Shown: positions 35,176 to 49,088, counted from the first letter of the stretch. The stretch is 64,000 nt of DNA from Arthrobacter sp. Leaf69 (GCF_001422645.1 NZ_LMLR01000001.1:436325-500324), one strand, 5' to 3'. Numbers and translations: made by a program. The notes: a model not told the origin generated them from the sequence alone.

Positions 35176-36141
35176 CTAGACCTTGCGCAGCAGCATGCGG
35201 CGGATGGAATGGTCGGCGTCCTTGGTGAGGACCAGCTGCGCCCGGCCGCGGGTGGGAAGCACGTTCTCCTCAAGGTTGGGTTCGTTGATGCGCTTCCAGA
35301 TCTCACGGGCCGTCTCTTCCGCCTCGGCGTCCGAGAGCGTGGCGTAACGGTGGAAGTAGGACTCCGGCTGGGCGAACGCCGTGGTGCGGAGTTTGCGGAA
35401 GCGGTCCACGTACCACTCCTCGATGTAGGACGTTTTGGCATCAACATAGATGGAAAAATCGAAGAAGTCACTCAACGCCAGGCCCTGCCGGCCGTCATGC
35501 CGCGGGCGGGCCGGTGCCAGGACGTTCAGCCCCTCGACGATCAGCACGTCGGGGCGGCGCACCACCACTTCCTTCCCCGGGACGATGTCATAGGTCACGT
35601 GGGAGTACCACGGCGCCCGGACTTCCTCGGCGCCGCCTTTGATTTCGCTCACAAAACGGAGCAGCGAGCGGCGGTCATAGGATTCGGGGAACCCCTTGCG
35701 CTCCAGCAGTTGCCGCCGCTTGAGTTCCGCCAGCGGGTACAGGAAGCCGTCCGTGGTGATGAGCTCAACATTGGGCGTCCCGGGCCACCGGCGGAGCATC
35801 TCGCGCAGCACACGGGCGATGGTCGACTTGCCCACGGCCACCGAGCCGGCGACGCCGATCACGAACGGCGTCCTCTGGGTCTGCTCGCCCAGGAAGGTGG
35901 TGGTTGCTGCATGGAGCTGGCCTGCCGCCTCGACATACAGGTGCAACAACCGGGACAGGGGCAGGTAAACCTCGCGGATTTCCTTCATATCAAGGGGATC
36001 GCCGAGGCCGCGGAGACGGAGTACGTCCTCCTGGTTGAGGGGCTGCTCCATCTGGGCAGCGAGCCGGGACCAGGTCTGCCGGTCCAGCTCCACGAACGGG
36101 GAGACGCCGTCGCCGTTCGCTTCATTGCGTTGCAAAGTCAC
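35176..36141 (-). CDS. coaA: Type I pantothenate kinase
   Basis: CoaA performs the first committed step of CoA synthesis, ATP + pantothenate. The 321-residue protein has the P-loop [12 protein letters not shown], the [10 protein letters not shown] region and [11 protein letters not shown]. The start is GTG at 36141. CAGAAT on the minus strand (36149-36154) ends 7 bases upstream, so the mRNA may be leaderless. It is divergent from glmS. Confidence 0.95.
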   Translation of the reverse strand: MTLQRNEANGDGVSPFVELDRQTWSRLAAQMEQPLNQEDVLRLRGLGDPLDMKEIREVYLPLSRLLHLYVEAAGQLHAATTTFLGEQTQRTPFVIGVAGSVAVGKSTIARVLREMLRRWPGTPNVELITTDGFLYPLAELKRRQLLERKGFPESYDRRSLLRFVSEIKGGAEEVRAPWYSHVTYDIVPGKEVVVRRPDVLIVEGLNVLAPARPRHDGRQGLALSDFFDFSIYVDAKTSYIEEWYVDRFRKLRTTAFAQPESYFHRYATLSDAEAEETAREIWKRINEPNLEENVLPTRGRAQLVLTKDADHSIRRMLLRKV

Positions 36142-36148
36142 CCTAGAG

Positions 36149-36154
36149 ATTCTG
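36149..36154 (-). promoter_or_regulatory. -10-like hexamer for coaA
   Basis: CAGAAT (minus strand) lies 7 bases before the GTG of coaA, with no ribosome site between. It is weaker than the TAnnnT examples at glmS and glmM. Confidence 0.35.
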
Positions 36155-36262
36155 CCCTCCGCCGGGCCGAGAGCGAAATGGGGCCGCCCCGTACTGCCCC
36201 CGCGGGGCGGCGGACGGCGTGTTACTAACGCGGATTCGACGTCGGCTGCCGGGGAAACCCGC

Positions 36263-36268
36263 TAGGCT
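36263..36268 (+). promoter_or_regulatory. -10 element for leaderless glmS mRNA
   Basis: TAGGCT ends 7 bases before the ATG at 36276, and no ribosome site is visible. It supports that ATG as the start. Confidence 0.55.
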
Positions 36269-36275
36269 TGAGTCC

Positions 36276-38168
<1,893 letters not shown>

Positions 38169-38172
38169 CGCC

Positions 38173-38520
38173 ATGATCGTTGGCATTGGCGTAGACGTCG
38201 TAGACATTGACCGGTTCGGCCGGCAGCTGGAGCGCACCCCCGGGCTGCGCGACCGGCTGTTCGTCCCCGCGGAACGCGAACTGAACACGCGGTCCCTGGC
38301 TGCCCGGTTCGCCGCCAAGGAAGCCGTGGCGAAGGTCCTCGGCGCTCCGGCAGGCATGAACTGGCAGGACTGCTGGATCGGTCTTGACGAAAACGGGCCC
38401 ACCGTCCAGGTCAAAGGCACGGTGCTGGCCGTGGCGGAGTCAAAGGGCGTCAAGCGCTGGCACCTCTCGATGAGCCACGACGGCGGCATTGCCACCGCAA
38501 CGGTCATCGCCGAGGGCTGA
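38173..38520 (+). CDS. acpS: Holo-[acyl-carrier-protein] synthase
   Basis: AcpS transfers the phosphopantetheine arm from CoA to acyl carrier protein. The 115-residue protein starts [15 protein letters not shown] and has the magnesium ligands D8 and E50 ([13 protein letters not shown]). It lies 4 bases after glmS, and CoA comes from the nearby coaA product. Confidence 0.95.
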   Translation: MIVGIGVDVVDIDRFGRQLERTPGLRDRLFVPAERELNTRSLAARFAAKEAVAKVLGAPAGMNWQDCWIGLDENGPTVQVKGTVLAVAESKGVKRWHLSMSHDGGIATATVIAEG

Positions 38521-38581
38521 ACTCCACCTGCCTGACCAGACCCGGACATCCCGCAGACTGCACCGCGAATGGACTGAAACC

Positions 38582-40096
38582 ATGATCAGCGCCTACACCG
38601 GAACCCAGATACGAGAGGCTGAGAAGCCTTTCCTGGATAAAGGTGTGGGCGCTGTTCTTATGCAAAGGGCAGCCCACGGGCTGGCCAACGCCGTGGTCCG
38701 CGAACTGCGGTCCCGCGGCCAGCGCCTCTACGGCGCCAGCGTCACGGTCCTCGCCGGCAAGGGCAACAACGGCGGGGACGGGCTGTTCGCGGCCGCCATG
38801 CTGGCCCGCCGCGGCATGCGGACGACGGCGGTCCTCGCCGCGGGGGAGGCCCACCCGCAAGGACTCGCGGCCCTGGCAAAAGCCGGCGGCCGGGTGATCC
38901 GCCTGACGCCGGACACCATCGCCGGCGCAGCGGCGGCCGCCGCACAGTCCGGCGTCGTCATTGACGCGGTGCTGGGAACTGGCGCGCAGGGCGGACTCCG
39001 GGGCCCTGCGGCGGAGCTGATCGAGGCGCTGGGACGCTCCCGGCCCGGACTCGTGGTGGCCTGCGACATTCCCAGCGGTGTGGACGCCGACACCGGAGAA
39101 GCCCATACCCCTGTTCTCCGCGCGGACCTGACCGTGACGTTCGGGGCGGCCAAGGCGGGCCTGCTGGCCGACCCGGGCGCGGACTTCGCCGGCCGCGTCC
39201 AGGTGATTCCGATCGGCATCGAGGCCGCCCTCCCGGAGCCGGCCCTGCGCCGCTTCGAGGCGGCGGATCTGCAATTGCTGCTCCCGCATCCCGGACGGCG
39301 CTCCCACAAATACTCCCGCGGCGTCCTGGGCGTGGTGGCCGGCTCGCAGCGGTACCCCGGCGCGGCGGTTCTCGCCTGCCACGGCGCGCTGGCCGCCGGC
39401 GTGGGCATGGTGCGCTACCTTGGACCCCCGGACGTCGCCGACCTGGTCCGCCGCTCCTGCCCCGAAGTCGTCTGCGGCACCGGCAGTCCCGCGGATGCCC
39501 ACGTCCAGGCCTGGCTCCTGGGCCCGGGGCTTGACGAGGAAGCCCACGAGCAGCTGGAGCGCGTCCGCGACGCCGCAGCCACCGGGCTGCCGGTGGTGGC
39601 CGATGCCGGCGCTCTGCCGGCCCTGCCCCGCGCGCTCGCCCCGCGGTTCGTGCTGACACCGCATGCCGGCGAACTGGCCGCGTTGCTGGCGCGGTACGGC
39701 ACGGACCCCGGCCGCGACGGCGTGGAGAACGCCACGCTCGCGGCCGTCCGGCAGGCCAGTGAACTGACCGGGGCCACCGTCCTCCTCAAGGGCGCCACCA
39801 CGCTCGTCGCCGCCCCCTCGGGTACCGTCTTCAGCCAGGCCGAAGCCACTCCCTGGCTGGCCGCGGCCGGCAGCGGGGACGTCCTGGCCGGGATCCTGGG
39901 AGCCCTGCTCGCGCAGCTGGCCGGCAGCCCCGAAACCCAAGCGTCCTTCGGCATCCGCGGCGATGACCGCTGGGCGGGCATCGCAGCGCTGGCCGCCAGC
40001 GTCCATGGCCGGGCCGGAACCCTCGCCTCGGGCGGCGGGCCGGTGGCGGCGTCGGACGTGGCGACATCCGTGCGGGAGGTCATGACGACGGTGTAA
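38582..40096 (+). CDS. nnr: Bifunctional NAD(P)H-hydrate repair enzyme (epimerase + dehydratase)
   Basis: The enzyme repairs hydrated NADH and NADPH: the N-domain epimerises NAD(P)HX and the C-domain dehydrates it at ADP expense. The 504-residue protein has the YjeF_N motif GKGNNGGDGL (about 60-69) and IPSGVDADTGE. The carbohydrate-kinase-like C-domain carries TPHAGELA and AAGSGDVLAGILGA. ATG 38582 was chosen by homology; the frame is open from 38489. In many Actinobacteria alr follows directly; here about 19 kb intervene. Confidence 0.93.
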   Translation: MISAYTGTQIREAEKPFLDKGVGAVLMQRAAHGLANAVVRELRSRGQRLYGASVTVLAGKGNNGGDGLFAAAMLARRGMRTTAVLAAGEAHPQGLAALAKAGGRVIRLTPDTIAGAAAAAAQSGVVIDAVLGTGAQGGLRGPAAELIEALGRSRPGLVVACDIPSGVDADTGEAHTPVLRADLTVTFGAAKAGLLADPGADFAGRVQVIPIGIEAALPEPALRRFEAADLQLLLPHPGRRSHKYSRGVLGVVAGSQRYPGAAVLACHGALAAGVGMVRYLGPPDVADLVRRSCPEVVCGTGSPADAHVQAWLLGPGLDEEAHEQLERVRDAAATGLPVVADAGALPALPRALAPRFVLTPHAGELAALLARYGTDPGRDGVENATLAAVRQASELTGATVLLKGATTLVAAPSGTVFSQAEATPWLAAAGSGDVLAGILGALLAQLAGSPETQASFGIRGDDRWAGIAALAASVHGRAGTLASGGGPVAASDVATSVREVMTTV

Positions 40097-40146
40097 CAAA
40101 TCCGGGCGTTCAGTGCGCCGAGTCAATTAGTAACCCTGCTTACAAG

Positions 40147-40152
40147 TAGTCT
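40147..40152 (+). promoter_or_regulatory. Candidate -10 of the glgX-treY-treZ operon
   Basis: TAGTCT lies 36 bases before the glgX ATG; no clear -35 is visible. A CGAGGAG ribosome site follows at about 40175-40181, so this transcript has a normal short leader. Confidence 0.4.
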
Positions 40153-40187
40153 GTCTAGAGAAATTTCGCCACGCACGAGGAGTACAC

Positions 40188-42425
40188 ATGGAAGTCTGGC
40201 CCGGAACGGCTTACCCGCTGGGAGCCACTTTTGACGGCACCGGCACCAATTTTGCCCTGTTCAGCGAGCGTGCCGAACGCGTAGAGCTGTGCCTCCTCGC
40301 GGATGACCTGAGCGAGACGCGGATCGAGCTGACCGAAGTGGACGGCTACGTGTGGCACTGCTACCTGCCGCAGGTCCAGCCCGGCCAGAAGTACGGGTAC
40401 CGGGTCCACGGGCCGTACGAGCCGGAGCACGGCAACCGCTTCAACCCCAACAAGCTGCTGATGGATCCCTACGCCAAGGCCGTCCAGGGCCAGATCGACT
40501 GGGACCCGGCGCTGTTCACCTATGAATTCGGCGACCCTGACTCCCGGAACGACGCCGACTCGGCGCCCCACACCATGCACGGCGTGGTGATCAACCCCTT
40601 CTTCGAATGGGACGGCGACCGCCAACTGCGGATCCCCTACCACCAGTCGGTCATCTACGAGGCCCACGTCAAGGGCCTGACGGAACTGCACCCGGAGGTC
40701 CCGGACGAGCAGCGCGGCACCTATGCCGGCGTCGCGCACCCGGCCGTGATCGAGCACCTGAAGAAGCTCGGCGTCACCGCGATCGAACTTATGCCCGTCC
40801 ACCAGTTCGTCAACGACGGCACGCTCCAGGAGAAGGGCCTCAACAACTACTGGGGCTACAACACCATCGGCTTCTTCGCCCCGCAGAACACCTACAGCTC
40901 CTCCGGCGATGTGGGGCACCAGGTCCAGGAGTTCAAGGCCATGGTCCGCGACCTGCACCGGGCCGGCATCGAAGTGATCCTGGATGTGGTCTACAACCAC
41001 ACCGCCGAAGGCAACCACCTCGGGCCCACACTTTCCTTCAAGGGCATCGACAACCAGGCCTACTACCGGCTGGTCGACGACGACATGAAGCACTACATGG
41101 ACTACACGGGCACCGGAAATTCCCTGAACGTCCGGCACCCGCACTCGCTCCAGCTGCTGATGGATTCCCTGCGGTACTGGGTGACGGAGATGCACGTCGA
41201 CGGCTTCCGCTTCGACCTTGCCTCCACGCTGGCCCGCGAGTTCTACGACGTGGACAAGCTCTCCACCTTCTTCGAACTCATCCAGCAGGACCCGATCGTC
41301 TCCCAGGTCAAACTGATCGCCGAGCCCTGGGACATCGGCCCGGGCGGATACCAGGTGGGCAACTTCCCGCCGCAGTGGACCGAATGGAACGGCAAGTACC
41401 GCGACACGGTCCGCGACTTCTGGCGCGGAGAGCCCTCCACCCTGGGCGAATTCGCCTCCCGCCTGACCGGCTCCGCGGACCTGTACGAAAGCTCTGCGCG
41501 GCGCCCCGTGGCGTCGATCAACTTCGTCACGGCCCACGACGGCTTCACCATGCGCGACCTGGTCTCCTACAACGAGAAGCACAACGACGCCAACGGCGAG
41601 GGCAACAACGACGGCGAATCCCACAACCGGTCCTGGAACTGCGGCGAGGAGGGGGACACGGACAACGACGAGGTCCTGACCCTCCGCGCCCGCCAGCAGC
41701 GCAACTTCATCGCCACCCTGTTGCTCTCGCAGGGTGTCCCCATGCTGCTGCACGGTGACGAGCTGGGCCGCACCCAGCAGGGCAACAACAACACCTATTG
41801 CCAGGACTCCGAGCTGAGCTGGATCCACTGGGACGCAATGGACCAGCCGCTGGTGGAGTTCACCGCGTTCGTCAACAAGATCCGCCACGACCACCCGACG
41901 TTCCGCCGCAGCCGCTTCTTCGACGGCCGGCCGGTGGTCCGCGGTGAGGGCGAGAAACTGCCGGACATCGTCTGGCTGAAGACCGACGGCACCGGAATGC
42001 TGCCCGAGGACTGGGGCAGCGGCTTCGGCCGGACGATCGGCGTGTTCCTCAACGGCCACGGCATCCAGGAGCAGGACTCCCGCGGCCGCCGGATCACCGA
42101 CGACAGCTTCCTGCTGGCCTTCAACGCCCATGACGACAGCGTGGACTTCTGCCTGCCGGCCGAGGAGTACTCGCCCTTCTGGGATGTACTGGTGGACACC
42201 GCGGACCAGGCCGACACCGAGAAGCCGATCAAGGCGGGCTCGGTGCTGAAACTGGCAGCCAAGTCCATGGTGGTGCTCCGGGCTCACTCCGGCCCCGAGG
42301 TGGAGGTGGACTACTCCGCGGCCGCATCACTGGCCTCGATGGCCGAGCACGAGGACGCACTAGAGGAAATGGTGGAGGCCCAGGACGAGGCCGCCGAAGC
42401 CGTCTCGAAGGCTGCCGCCAAATGA
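40188..42425 (+). CDS. glgX: Glycogen debranching enzyme GlgX
   Basis: GlgX cleaves alpha-1,6 branches of trimmed glycogen and releases maltooligosaccharides. The 745-residue protein has an N-terminal CBM48-like domain (about 10-110) and a GH13 barrel with [17 protein letters not shown] (nucleophile Asp), LIAEPWDIG (acid/base Glu) and VTAHDGF. A C-terminal beta domain ends in an acidic/alanine tail. Its stop overlaps treY as ATGA. The products would feed treY and treZ. Confidence 0.95.
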   Translation: MEVWPGTAYPLGATFDGTGTNFALFSERAERVELCLLADDLSETRIELTEVDGYVWHCYLPQVQPGQKYGYRVHGPYEPEHGNRFNPNKLLMDPYAKAVQGQIDWDPALFTYEFGDPDSRNDADSAPHTMHGVVINPFFEWDGDRQLRIPYHQSVIYEAHVKGLTELHPEVPDEQRGTYAGVAHPAVIEHLKKLGVTAIELMPVHQFVNDGTLQEKGLNNYWGYNTIGFFAPQNTYSSSGDVGHQVQEFKAMVRDLHRAGIEVILDVVYNHTAEGNHLGPTLSFKGIDNQAYYRLVDDDMKHYMDYTGTGNSLNVRHPHSLQLLMDSLRYWVTEMHVDGFRFDLASTLAREFYDVDKLSTFFELIQQDPIVSQVKLIAEPWDIGPGGYQVGNFPPQWTEWNGKYRDTVRDFWRGEPSTLGEFASRLTGSADLYESSARRPVASINFVTAHDGFTMRDLVSYNEKHNDANGEGNNDGESHNRSWNCGEEGDTDNDEVLTLRARQQRNFIATLLLSQGVPMLLHGDELGRTQQGNNNTYCQDSELSWIHWDAMDQPLVEFTAFVNKIRHDHPTFRRSRFFDGRPVVRGEGEKLPDIVWLKTDGTGMLPEDWGSGFGRTIGVFLNGHGIQEQDSRGRRITDDSFLLAFNAHDDSVDFCLPAEEYSPFWDVLVDTADQADTEKPIKAGSVLKLAAKSMVVLRAHSGPEVEVDYSAAASLASMAEHEDALEEMVEAQDEAAEAVSKAAAK

Positions 42426-44761
42426 GGACTCCGGTCTCCACTTACCGGCTGCAGATCCGGCCCGGCTTCACCCTCCAGGATGCCGCCGAGACCGTGCCCT
42501 ACCTGAAGTCGCTCGGCGTGGACTGGATCTACCTCTCGCCGATCCTCACCGCGGAGAAGGGCTCGGACCACGGCTATGACGTGACCGACCCCTCCGCGAT
42601 CGACCCGGACCGCGGCGGCCCCGAGGGTCTGGCCGCCGCGGCGCGGGCGGCCCGTGAGGCCGGCATGGGCGTGCTCGTCGACATCGTGCCCAACCATGTC
42701 GGCGTTGCCACCCCCATCCAGAACCCGTGGTGGTGGTCGCTGCTCAAGGAAGGACAGCAGTCCCGCTACGCCCAGGCGTTCGACGTCGACTGGGACTTCG
42801 GCGGCGGCCGGATCCGGATCCCCGTGCTGGGATCCGACTCCGACGTCGACGCGCTGGAAATCCGGGACGGGGAGCTGCGGTACTACGACCACCGCTTCCC
42901 GCTGGCCGAGGGAAGCTATACCGCAGGTGACCCCACTGCGGACGACCCGCGCGCGGTCCACGACCGGCAGCACTACGAGCTGGTCGGCTGGCGCCGGGCC
43001 GACAACGAGCTGAACTACCGCCGGTTCTTCGCCGTCAACAGCCTGGCCGGCATCCGGGTGGAGCTCCCCGAGGTCTTCGACGAAGCCCACGCCGAGATTG
43101 TCCGCTGGTTCCGCGAAGGCCTGGTGGACGGACTCCGGATCGACCACCCGGACGGCCTGGCCGATCCGGAGGGGTACCTGCGCCTGCTCCGCGAGGTCAC
43201 GGGCGGCAGCTACCTGCTGATCGAAAAGATCCTCGAACCCGGTGAGGTCCTTCCGGAGAGTTTCGACTGCGAGGGCACCACCGGCTACGACGCCCTCGCA
43301 GACGTGGACCGGCTCTTCGTCGATCCCGCCGGGCAGGAAGCCCTGGACGCCCTCGACGCCGAGCTGCGTGGCGGCCAGGCGGCGGACTACGAGGACATGA
43401 TCCGGGGCACCAAGCGCCGGATCACGGACGGGATCCTCCACTCCGAGATGCTCCGGCTGGCGCGGCTGGTGCCGTCCGGCACGGGACTCACGGTGGAAGC
43501 GGCCGCCGATGCCCTCTCCGAGATCATCGCCGCCTTCCCGGTGTACCGCAGCTACCTTCCCGAAGGCGCCGACGTGCTGAAGGAAGCGTGCGAACTTGCC
43601 GTCCGGCGCCGTCCGGAGCTGGCGGACGCCGTCGGACTGCTGCTGCCGCTGCTCCTCGACGCCGGCCCGGAACCGGGCGCCGAACTGGGACGCCGCTTCC
43701 AGCAGACCTCCGGCATGGTCATGGCCAAGGGCGTGGAGGACACCGCGTTCTTCCGCTACACCCGGCTCGGCACCCTGACGGAGGTCGGGGCCGATCCCAC
43801 CGAGTTCTCGGTCGCGCCGGAGGAGTTCCATCACCGGATGGCGCGCCGCCAGGCCGAGATCCCGCTGTCCATGACCACACTGAGCACCCACGACACCAAA
43901 CGCAGCGAGGACACCCGTGCGCGGATTTCCGTGCTCGCTGAGGTGGCGGGGGACTGGAAGGCCGCCCTGGCCCGGCTGCAGGAACTGGCGCCGCTGCCCG
44001 ACGGGCCGCTCGCCAACCTGCTGTGGCAGGCGATCGCCGGTGCCTGGCCCGCGGACCGTGACCGGCTCCAGTCGTATGCGCAGAAGGCCGCCCGGGAGGC
44101 CGGCAACTCCACCGACTGGCTGGACCCGGACGCCGCCTTCGAGGAGAAGCTGGCCGCCGCCGTCGACGCGGCCTTCGACAACCCTGCCGTCCGGGCGGAA
44201 CTGGAGTCTCTCGTGGAGCTCCTGGCGACGTATGGCGCCATCAATTCGCTCGGCGCCAAGCTCGTACAGCTGACCATGCCGGGCGTCCCGGACGTCTACC
44301 AGGGCACCGAGTTCTGGGACCGCTCGCTGACCGATCCGGACAACCGGCGGCCGTTCGACTACGGTGCGCGGCGCGCGGCCCTGGCCGCGCTCGACGCCGG
44401 CGACCGCCCGGCGTCGTACACCGACGACGCCGCGAAGCTCCTGGTGACCTCGCGAGCCCTGCGCCTGCGCCGCGACCGTCCGGAGCTGTTCACGGGCTAC
44501 CGGCCCGTTGCCGCAACCGGGGCGGCCGCCGGGCACCTCATCGGCTTTGACCGCGGCAGTGCCGCCGGCGCAGGCGCCGTCACGCTCGCCACCCGGCTGC
44601 CCCGCGGACTGGAGCAGCAGGGCGGCTGGCAGGACACCGCCGTCGAACTGTCCGTGGACATGACGGACGAACTGACGGGAACCACGTTCGACGCCGGCCC
44701 CGTCCGGCTTGCCGACATCCTGCGTGACTACCCGGTGGCGCTGCTGGTGCCCACCTCCTGA
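42422..44761 (+). CDS. treY: Maltooligosyl trehalose synthase TreY
   Basis: TreY isomerises the reducing end of maltooligosaccharides to an alpha,alpha-1,1 linkage. The 779-residue protein starts [21 protein letters not shown]. It has the GH13 subfamily motifs [34 protein letters not shown] and [15 protein letters not shown]. The ATG overlaps the glgX stop by 4 bases, indicating coupled translation. Confidence 0.95.
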   Translation: MRTPVSTYRLQIRPGFTLQDAAETVPYLKSLGVDWIYLSPILTAEKGSDHGYDVTDPSAIDPDRGGPEGLAAAARAAREAGMGVLVDIVPNHVGVATPIQNPWWWSLLKEGQQSRYAQAFDVDWDFGGGRIRIPVLGSDSDVDALEIRDGELRYYDHRFPLAEGSYTAGDPTADDPRAVHDRQHYELVGWRRADNELNYRRFFAVNSLAGIRVELPEVFDEAHAEIVRWFREGLVDGLRIDHPDGLADPEGYLRLLREVTGGSYLLIEKILEPGEVLPESFDCEGTTGYDALADVDRLFVDPAGQEALDALDAELRGGQAADYEDMIRGTKRRITDGILHSEMLRLARLVPSGTGLTVEAAADALSEIIAAFPVYRSYLPEGADVLKEACELAVRRRPELADAVGLLLPLLLDAGPEPGAELGRRFQQTSGMVMAKGVEDTAFFRYTRLGTLTEVGADPTEFSVAPEEFHHRMARRQAEIPLSMTTLSTHDTKRSEDTRARISVLAEVAGDWKAALARLQELAPLPDGPLANLLWQAIAGAWPADRDRLQSYAQKAAREAGNSTDWLDPDAAFEEKLAAAVDAAFDNPAVRAELESLVELLATYGAINSLGAKLVQLTMPGVPDVYQGTEFWDRSLTDPDNRRPFDYGARRAALAALDAGDRPASYTDDAAKLLVTSRALRLRRDRPELFTGYRPVAATGAAAGHLIGFDRGSAAGAGAVTLATRLPRGLEQQGGWQDTAVELSVDMTDELTGTTFDAGPVRLADILRDYPVALLVPTS

Positions 44762-44805
44762 CCGCACCGACTGACCCACCGACCCCCGGGGAACGGAAGA
44801 ATGCC

Positions 44806-46602
44806 ATGACCTTGCCTGCACACGGAACCGAACGCTTCAACGTCTGGGCGCCGGACGCCCAGGCCGTCACCCTGCTCGCCGGCGGCCGGGAGTACCCGAT
44901 GCGCCGGACCGACAGCCCTGCAAGTCCGGACGGCACAGCAAGTCCGGACGGCACAGGTGGCTGGTGGACCGCCCCGGACGCCCCCGCCGCCGGGGACGTT
45001 GACTACGGCTACCTGATCGACGGGGACACCACACCGCTGCCGGACCCCCGGTCCCGGCGGCAGCCTGCCGGTGTCCACGCCCTGTCGCGGACCTTCGACG
45101 CCGGCAACCACGAGTGGTCGGACGGGCAGTGGCAGGGGCGCGGGCTGCAGGGAGCGGTGATCTACGAACTGCACGTGGGGACGTTCACCCCCGAGGGAAC
45201 GCTGGACGCGGCCGCCGGGAAGCTCGACTACTTGGTGGACCTCGGCGTCGATTTCGTGGAGCTGCTGCCGGTGAACGGCTTCAACGGCACCCACAACTGG
45301 GGTTACGACGGTGTCCTCTGGTACGCCGTGCACGAAGGCTACGGCGGACCCGCCGCCTACCAGCGCTTCGTGGACGCGGCCCATGCCGCCGGGCTGGGCG
45401 TCATTCAGGACGTGGTCTACAACCACCTCGGCCCCAGCGGGAACTACCTTCCGCGCTTCGGGCCATACCTGAAATCGGGGGAGGGCAACACCTGGGGCGA
45501 CTCGGTGAACCTCGACGGCCCCGGTTCCGACGTCGTGCGCGCCTACATCCTCGAGAACGCCGCCATGTGGCTGCGGGATTACCACGTGGACGGGCTCCGG
45601 CTCGACGCGGTGCACGCCTTCAAGGACGAGCGGGCCGTGCACCTGCTGGAGGAGTTCGGTGCGCTCGCGGACGGAATCTCTGCCGAAACCGGCCGCCCCG
45701 CCACCATGATCGCCGAGTCGGACCTCAACGACCCGCGCCTGCTCTACCCGCGGGACGTCAACGGCTACGGACTGGCGGGGCAGTGGAGCGACGACTTCCA
45801 CCATGCCGTGCACGTCAACGTCAGCGGCGAGGCCACGGGCTACTACGCTGACTTCGAATCCCTCGAGGCCCTGGCGAAGGTCCTGGTTGACGGGTTCTTC
45901 CATGACGGCAGCTACTCCAGCTTCCGCGGTCGCCACCACGGCCGGCCCATCAACACGGCCGCGGTCCACCCGGCGGCGCTGGTGGTCTGCAGCCAGAACC
46001 ATGACCAGATCGGCAACCGGGCCACCGGCGACCGGCTGTCCCAGACGCTGGGGTACGGGCAGCTGGCGCTGGCCGCCGTCGCAACCCTGACCTCACCGTT
46101 CACGCCGATGCTGTTCATGGGCGAGGAATACGGTGCCACCACGCCGTGGCAGTTCTTCACCTCGCATCCGGAGCCGGAACTCGGCCGGGCCACTGCGGAG
46201 GGCCGGATCAAGGAGTTCGAACGGATGGGCTGGGACCCCGCCGTCGTGCCGGACCCGCAGGACCCGGAAACCTTCACCCGTTCCCGGCTCAATTGGGCAG
46301 AAGCCGCGGACGGCGACCACGCCCGCCTGCTTGACCTGTACCGCCGGCTCATCGCGTTGCGCCGTGCGACGCCGGAGCTGTCCGGTCTGGGCTTCGAGGA
46401 CACTGCGGTGGCCTTCAGCGAGGCCGACCGCTGGCTCCGGCTGCGTCGCGGCAGCGTGGAGGTCGCGATGAACTTCTCCGCCGAACCGCGCCGGCTCGCT
46501 GTGGCCGGCGCCTCGATCGCACTGGCCACTGACGACGCCGTGCGCCTCGACAGCGGCCAGCTGGACCTGCCCGGCCACAGTGCCGCCATCATCTCGAAGT
46601 AA
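44806..46602 (+). CDS. treZ: Maltooligosyl trehalose trehalohydrolase TreZ
   Basis: TreZ releases trehalose from the TreY product. The 598-residue protein has an N-terminal CBM48-like domain and the GH13 motifs [28 protein letters not shown] and [14 protein letters not shown] 44806 follows GAACGGAAG; another ATG lies 5 bases upstream in a different frame. A perfect 18-base tandem duplication (44920-44955) repeats six residues (SPDGTA) in a loop of the N-domain. Confidence 0.95.
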   Translation: MTLPAHGTERFNVWAPDAQAVTLLAGGREYPMRRTDSPASPDGTASPDGTGGWWTAPDAPAAGDVDYGYLIDGDTTPLPDPRSRRQPAGVHALSRTFDAGNHEWSDGQWQGRGLQGAVIYELHVGTFTPEGTLDAAAGKLDYLVDLGVDFVELLPVNGFNGTHNWGYDGVLWYAVHEGYGGPAAYQRFVDAAHAAGLGVIQDVVYNHLGPSGNYLPRFGPYLKSGEGNTWGDSVNLDGPGSDVVRAYILENAAMWLRDYHVDGLRLDAVHAFKDERAVHLLEEFGALADGISAETGRPATMIAESDLNDPRLLYPRDVNGYGLAGQWSDDFHHAVHVNVSGEATGYYADFESLEALAKVLVDGFFHDGSYSSFRGRHHGRPINTAAVHPAALVVCSQNHDQIGNRATGDRLSQTLGYGQLALAAVATLTSPFTPMLFMGEEYGATTPWQFFTSHPEPELGRATAEGRIKEFERMGWDPAVVPDPQDPETFTRSRLNWAEAADGDHARLLDLYRRLIALRRATPELSGLGFEDTAVAFSEADRWLRLRRGSVEVAMNFSAEPRRLAVAGASIALATDDAVRLDSGQLDLPGHSAAIISK

Positions 46603-46617
46603 GACAGGATGTTACGT

Positions 46618-47655
46618 ATGACTTATGTTGCAGCAGATACCCGTTATGACTCCATGCCCTACCGCCGCGTCGGCCGCAGCGGGCTGAAGCTCCCCGCCAT
46701 TTCGCTCGGCCTGTGGCACAACTTCGGCGACGACAAGCCCTTCGAAACCCAGCGCGCCATCCTGCGCCGCGCCTTCGACCTCGGCGTCAACCACTTCGAC
46801 CTGGCCAACAACTACGGTCCTCTCGCCGGTTCCGCCGAGACCAACTTCGGCCGGCACCTCCGCGATGACTTCGCCCCCTACCGCGACGAACTCATCATCT
46901 CCACCAAGGCCGGCTACAACATGTGGCCGGGCCCGTTCGGCGAATGGGGCTCCCGGAAGTACCTGCTGGCCAGCCTGGACCAGTCGCTGAACCGGATGGG
47001 CCTGGACTACGTGGACATCTTCTACAGCCACCGCCCCGACCCGGAAACGCCGATGGAAGAGACCATGGGTGCCCTGGACCAGGCCGTCCGCTCCGGGAAG
47101 GCCCTCTACGCAGGCATCTCCTCCTACACCCCGGAGCAGACCCTCGAGGCCGCCCGGATCCTCAAGGAGCTCGGCACCCCGCTGCTGATCCACCAGCCCA
47201 GCTACTCCATGCTGAACCGCTGGACCGAAAACGGCAGCCCCAACCTCTACGAGGCGCTGGAACAGGTGGGAGCGGGCTCGATCGCGTTCTCGCCGCTGGC
47301 ACAGGGCATGCTGACCGACCGCTACCTGGACGGGATCCCGGCCGATTCCCGCGCCGCACAGGAGAAGTCCCTGGACGAGAACAGCATCACCGAGGACAAG
47401 CTGGACCGCGTGCGGGGACTGCACCGGATCGCGGAAAGCCGCGGGCAGTCCCTGGCGCAGATGGCCATCGCGTGGATCCTGCGGGAGCAGGGCAAGGGCG
47501 CCCCGGTGACATCCGCACTGGTCGGCGCGTCCAGTGTCCGCCAGCTCGAGGACACCCTGTCCGCGATCAACAACCTCGACTTCACCGCGGAGGAGCTGAC
47601 AGCGATCGACGAGTTCGCTGTCGAGTCCGATATCAACCTGTGGGCCCAGAAGTAG
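46618..47655 (+). CDS. Aldo/keto reductase, YghZ-like
   Basis: The 345-residue protein resembles E. coli YghZ, the NADPH-dependent reductase of L-glyceraldehyde-3-phosphate and methylglyoxal. It has SLGLWHNFGDD, the catalytic Tyr context LANNYGP, STKAGY, the FYSHRPDPETP segment and the C-terminal NADP site ALVGASSVRQLEDTL. I use the ATG at 46618 because AGACAGG lies 9 bases upstream; an in-frame ATG at 46609 is too close to that site. It follows treZ by 15 bases and may belong to the same transcript. Confidence 0.88.
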   Translation: MTYVAADTRYDSMPYRRVGRSGLKLPAISLGLWHNFGDDKPFETQRAILRRAFDLGVNHFDLANNYGPLAGSAETNFGRHLRDDFAPYRDELIISTKAGYNMWPGPFGEWGSRKYLLASLDQSLNRMGLDYVDIFYSHRPDPETPMEETMGALDQAVRSGKALYAGISSYTPEQTLEAARILKELGTPLLIHQPSYSMLNRWTENGSPNLYEALEQVGAGSIAFSPLAQGMLTDRYLDGIPADSRAAQEKSLDENSITEDKLDRVRGLHRIAESRGQSLAQMAIAWILREQGKGAPVTSALVGASSVRQLEDTLSAINNLDFTAEELTAIDEFAVESDINLWAQK

Positions 47656-47825
47656 CTGGCCCCGCCTCCCGGTAATACCGGCGGCGCGGCGGCCCGGGAA
47701 CAACTCAGGCCGCCGCGCCGTTGACTAGAATGCTAATGGCGCCGTACGGTGCCGTGCCCGCTGCCGCCGTCGTGCATCAGAGTACTTCCGCACCGGGCAT
47801 AAGAAGTTGTCCCCAAAGGAGTTCC

Positions 47826-48911
47826 GTGTCTTCACATCCGATTCGTGTTGCAATCGTCGGCGTAGGTAACTGTGCCACTTCGCTGGTCCAGGGCGTTGAG
47901 TACTACCGGGACGCCGATCCCCAGGCCACGATCCCGGGCCTGATGCACGTGGAGTTCGGCAAGTACCACGTCAACGACGTCCAGTTCGTCGCCGCGTTCG
48001 ACGTCGACGCCAAGAAGGTGGGCCAGGACCTGTCCGCCGCCATCCTGGCCAGCGAAAACAACACCATCAAGATCGCCGACGTCCCGCCGACCGGTGTGAC
48101 CGTCCAGCGCGGCCCGACCCTCGACGGGCTCGGCAAGTACTACCTTGAGACCATCGAGCAGTCCCCGGAGGAGCCGGTCGACGTCGTCCAGGCGCTCAAG
48201 GACGCCAACGTTGACGTGATGGTCTGCTACCTGCCGGTCGGCTCGCAGGAAGCTGCGGAGTACTACGCCCAGTGCGCGATCGACGCCGGCGTGGGCTTCG
48301 TCAACGCCCTCCCGGTCTTCATCGCCGGCACCAAGGCCTGGGCGGACAAGTTCACCGCCGCCGGCGTCCCGATTGTGGGCGATGACATCAAGAGCCAGAT
48401 CGGCGCCACCATCACGCACCGCGTCATGGCGAAACTGTTCGAGGACCGCGGCGTGACCCTGGACCGCACGTACCAGCTGAACGTCGGCGGCAACATGGAC
48501 TTCAAGAACATGCTGGAGCGGGACCGCCTCGAGTCCAAGAAGATCTCCAAGACCCAGGCCGTGACATCCAACGTGGAGGCCGAGCTGGCCGCCAAGGATG
48601 TCCACATCGGCCCGTCGGACTACGTCCAGTGGCTTGACGACCGCAAGTGGGCCTTTGTCCGCCTCGAGGGCCGCAACTTCGGCGACGCCCCGGTGTCGCT
48701 GGAATACAAGCTGGAAGTCTGGGACTCACCCAACTCCGCCGGTGTGATCATCGACGCCATCCGCGCCGCCAAGATCGGCCTGGACCGCGGCATCGGCGGC
48801 CCGCTGCTCTCCGCCTCGAGCTACTTCATGAAGTCCCCGCCGGAGCAGTTCAACGACGACCTCGCCCGCGAAAAGGTCGAGGCCTTCATCCGCGGCGACC
48901 TGGAGCGCTAA
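47826..48911 (+). CDS. ino1: Inositol-3-phosphate synthase
   Basis: Ino1 converts glucose-6-phosphate to 1D-myo-inositol 3-phosphate, precursor of mycothiol and phosphatidylinositol. The 361-residue actinobacterial-type protein has the NAD-binding start [18 protein letters not shown] and the motifs [12 protein letters not shown] and [13 protein letters not shown] 47826 follows AAAGGAG by 5 bases; the frame is open from 47721. TAGAAT at 47724-47729 is a candidate -10 with a leader of about 90 bases. The product is the acceptor substrate of mshA at 52062. Confidence 0.95.
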   Translation: MSSHPIRVAIVGVGNCATSLVQGVEYYRDADPQATIPGLMHVEFGKYHVNDVQFVAAFDVDAKKVGQDLSAAILASENNTIKIADVPPTGVTVQRGPTLDGLGKYYLETIEQSPEEPVDVVQALKDANVDVMVCYLPVGSQEAAEYYAQCAIDAGVGFVNALPVFIAGTKAWADKFTAAGVPIVGDDIKSQIGATITHRVMAKLFEDRGVTLDRTYQLNVGGNMDFKNMLERDRLESKKISKTQAVTSNVEAELAAKDVHIGPSDYVQWLDDRKWAFVRLEGRNFGDAPVSLEYKLEVWDSPNSAGVIIDAIRAAKIGLDRGIGGPLLSASSYFMKSPPEQFNDDLAREKVEAFIRGDLER

Positions 48912-48920
48912 ACCCGCCCT

Positions 48921-49088
48921 CCGACGCTCCCGCACTTTTGGCGCGTTCCACCCCGACGCTCCCGCACCTTTGGTGTGGGAGCGTCGTGCGTCCGGAGCGT
49001 GCCAGGTTGGCGCTCCCTCACGTCTGGTCGCTACTAGCCCGATCCTCCCTCACGTCGTGCAGGTATCGCAGGATCGCTCCCTCAGACG
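48921..49088. repeat. Left array of 32-bp-period repeats
   Basis: Core words related to CGCTCCCTCACGTC start at 48925, 48957, 49011, 49043 and 49075. Neighbouring cores are 32 bases apart, except for one 54-base step that contains an inverted core. The inverted core pairs with 48954-48986 to form a hairpin (CGACGCTCCC... GGGAGCGTCG) just after ino1, likely its terminator. The last core covers the stop codon of the nuclease-like gene. The orientation is opposite to the right array. Confidence 0.8.

Noticed and set aside
36142-36275. glmS ribozyme or other riboswitch upstream of glmS
   Set aside because: The gap is only 134 bases, shared with the divergent coaA promoter, and the -10 element ends 7 bases before the ATG, leaving no leader.
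42311-44821. Minus-strand open frame of 836 codons across treY
   Set aside because: Antisense to treY, which has full family motifs and coupled translation with glgX.
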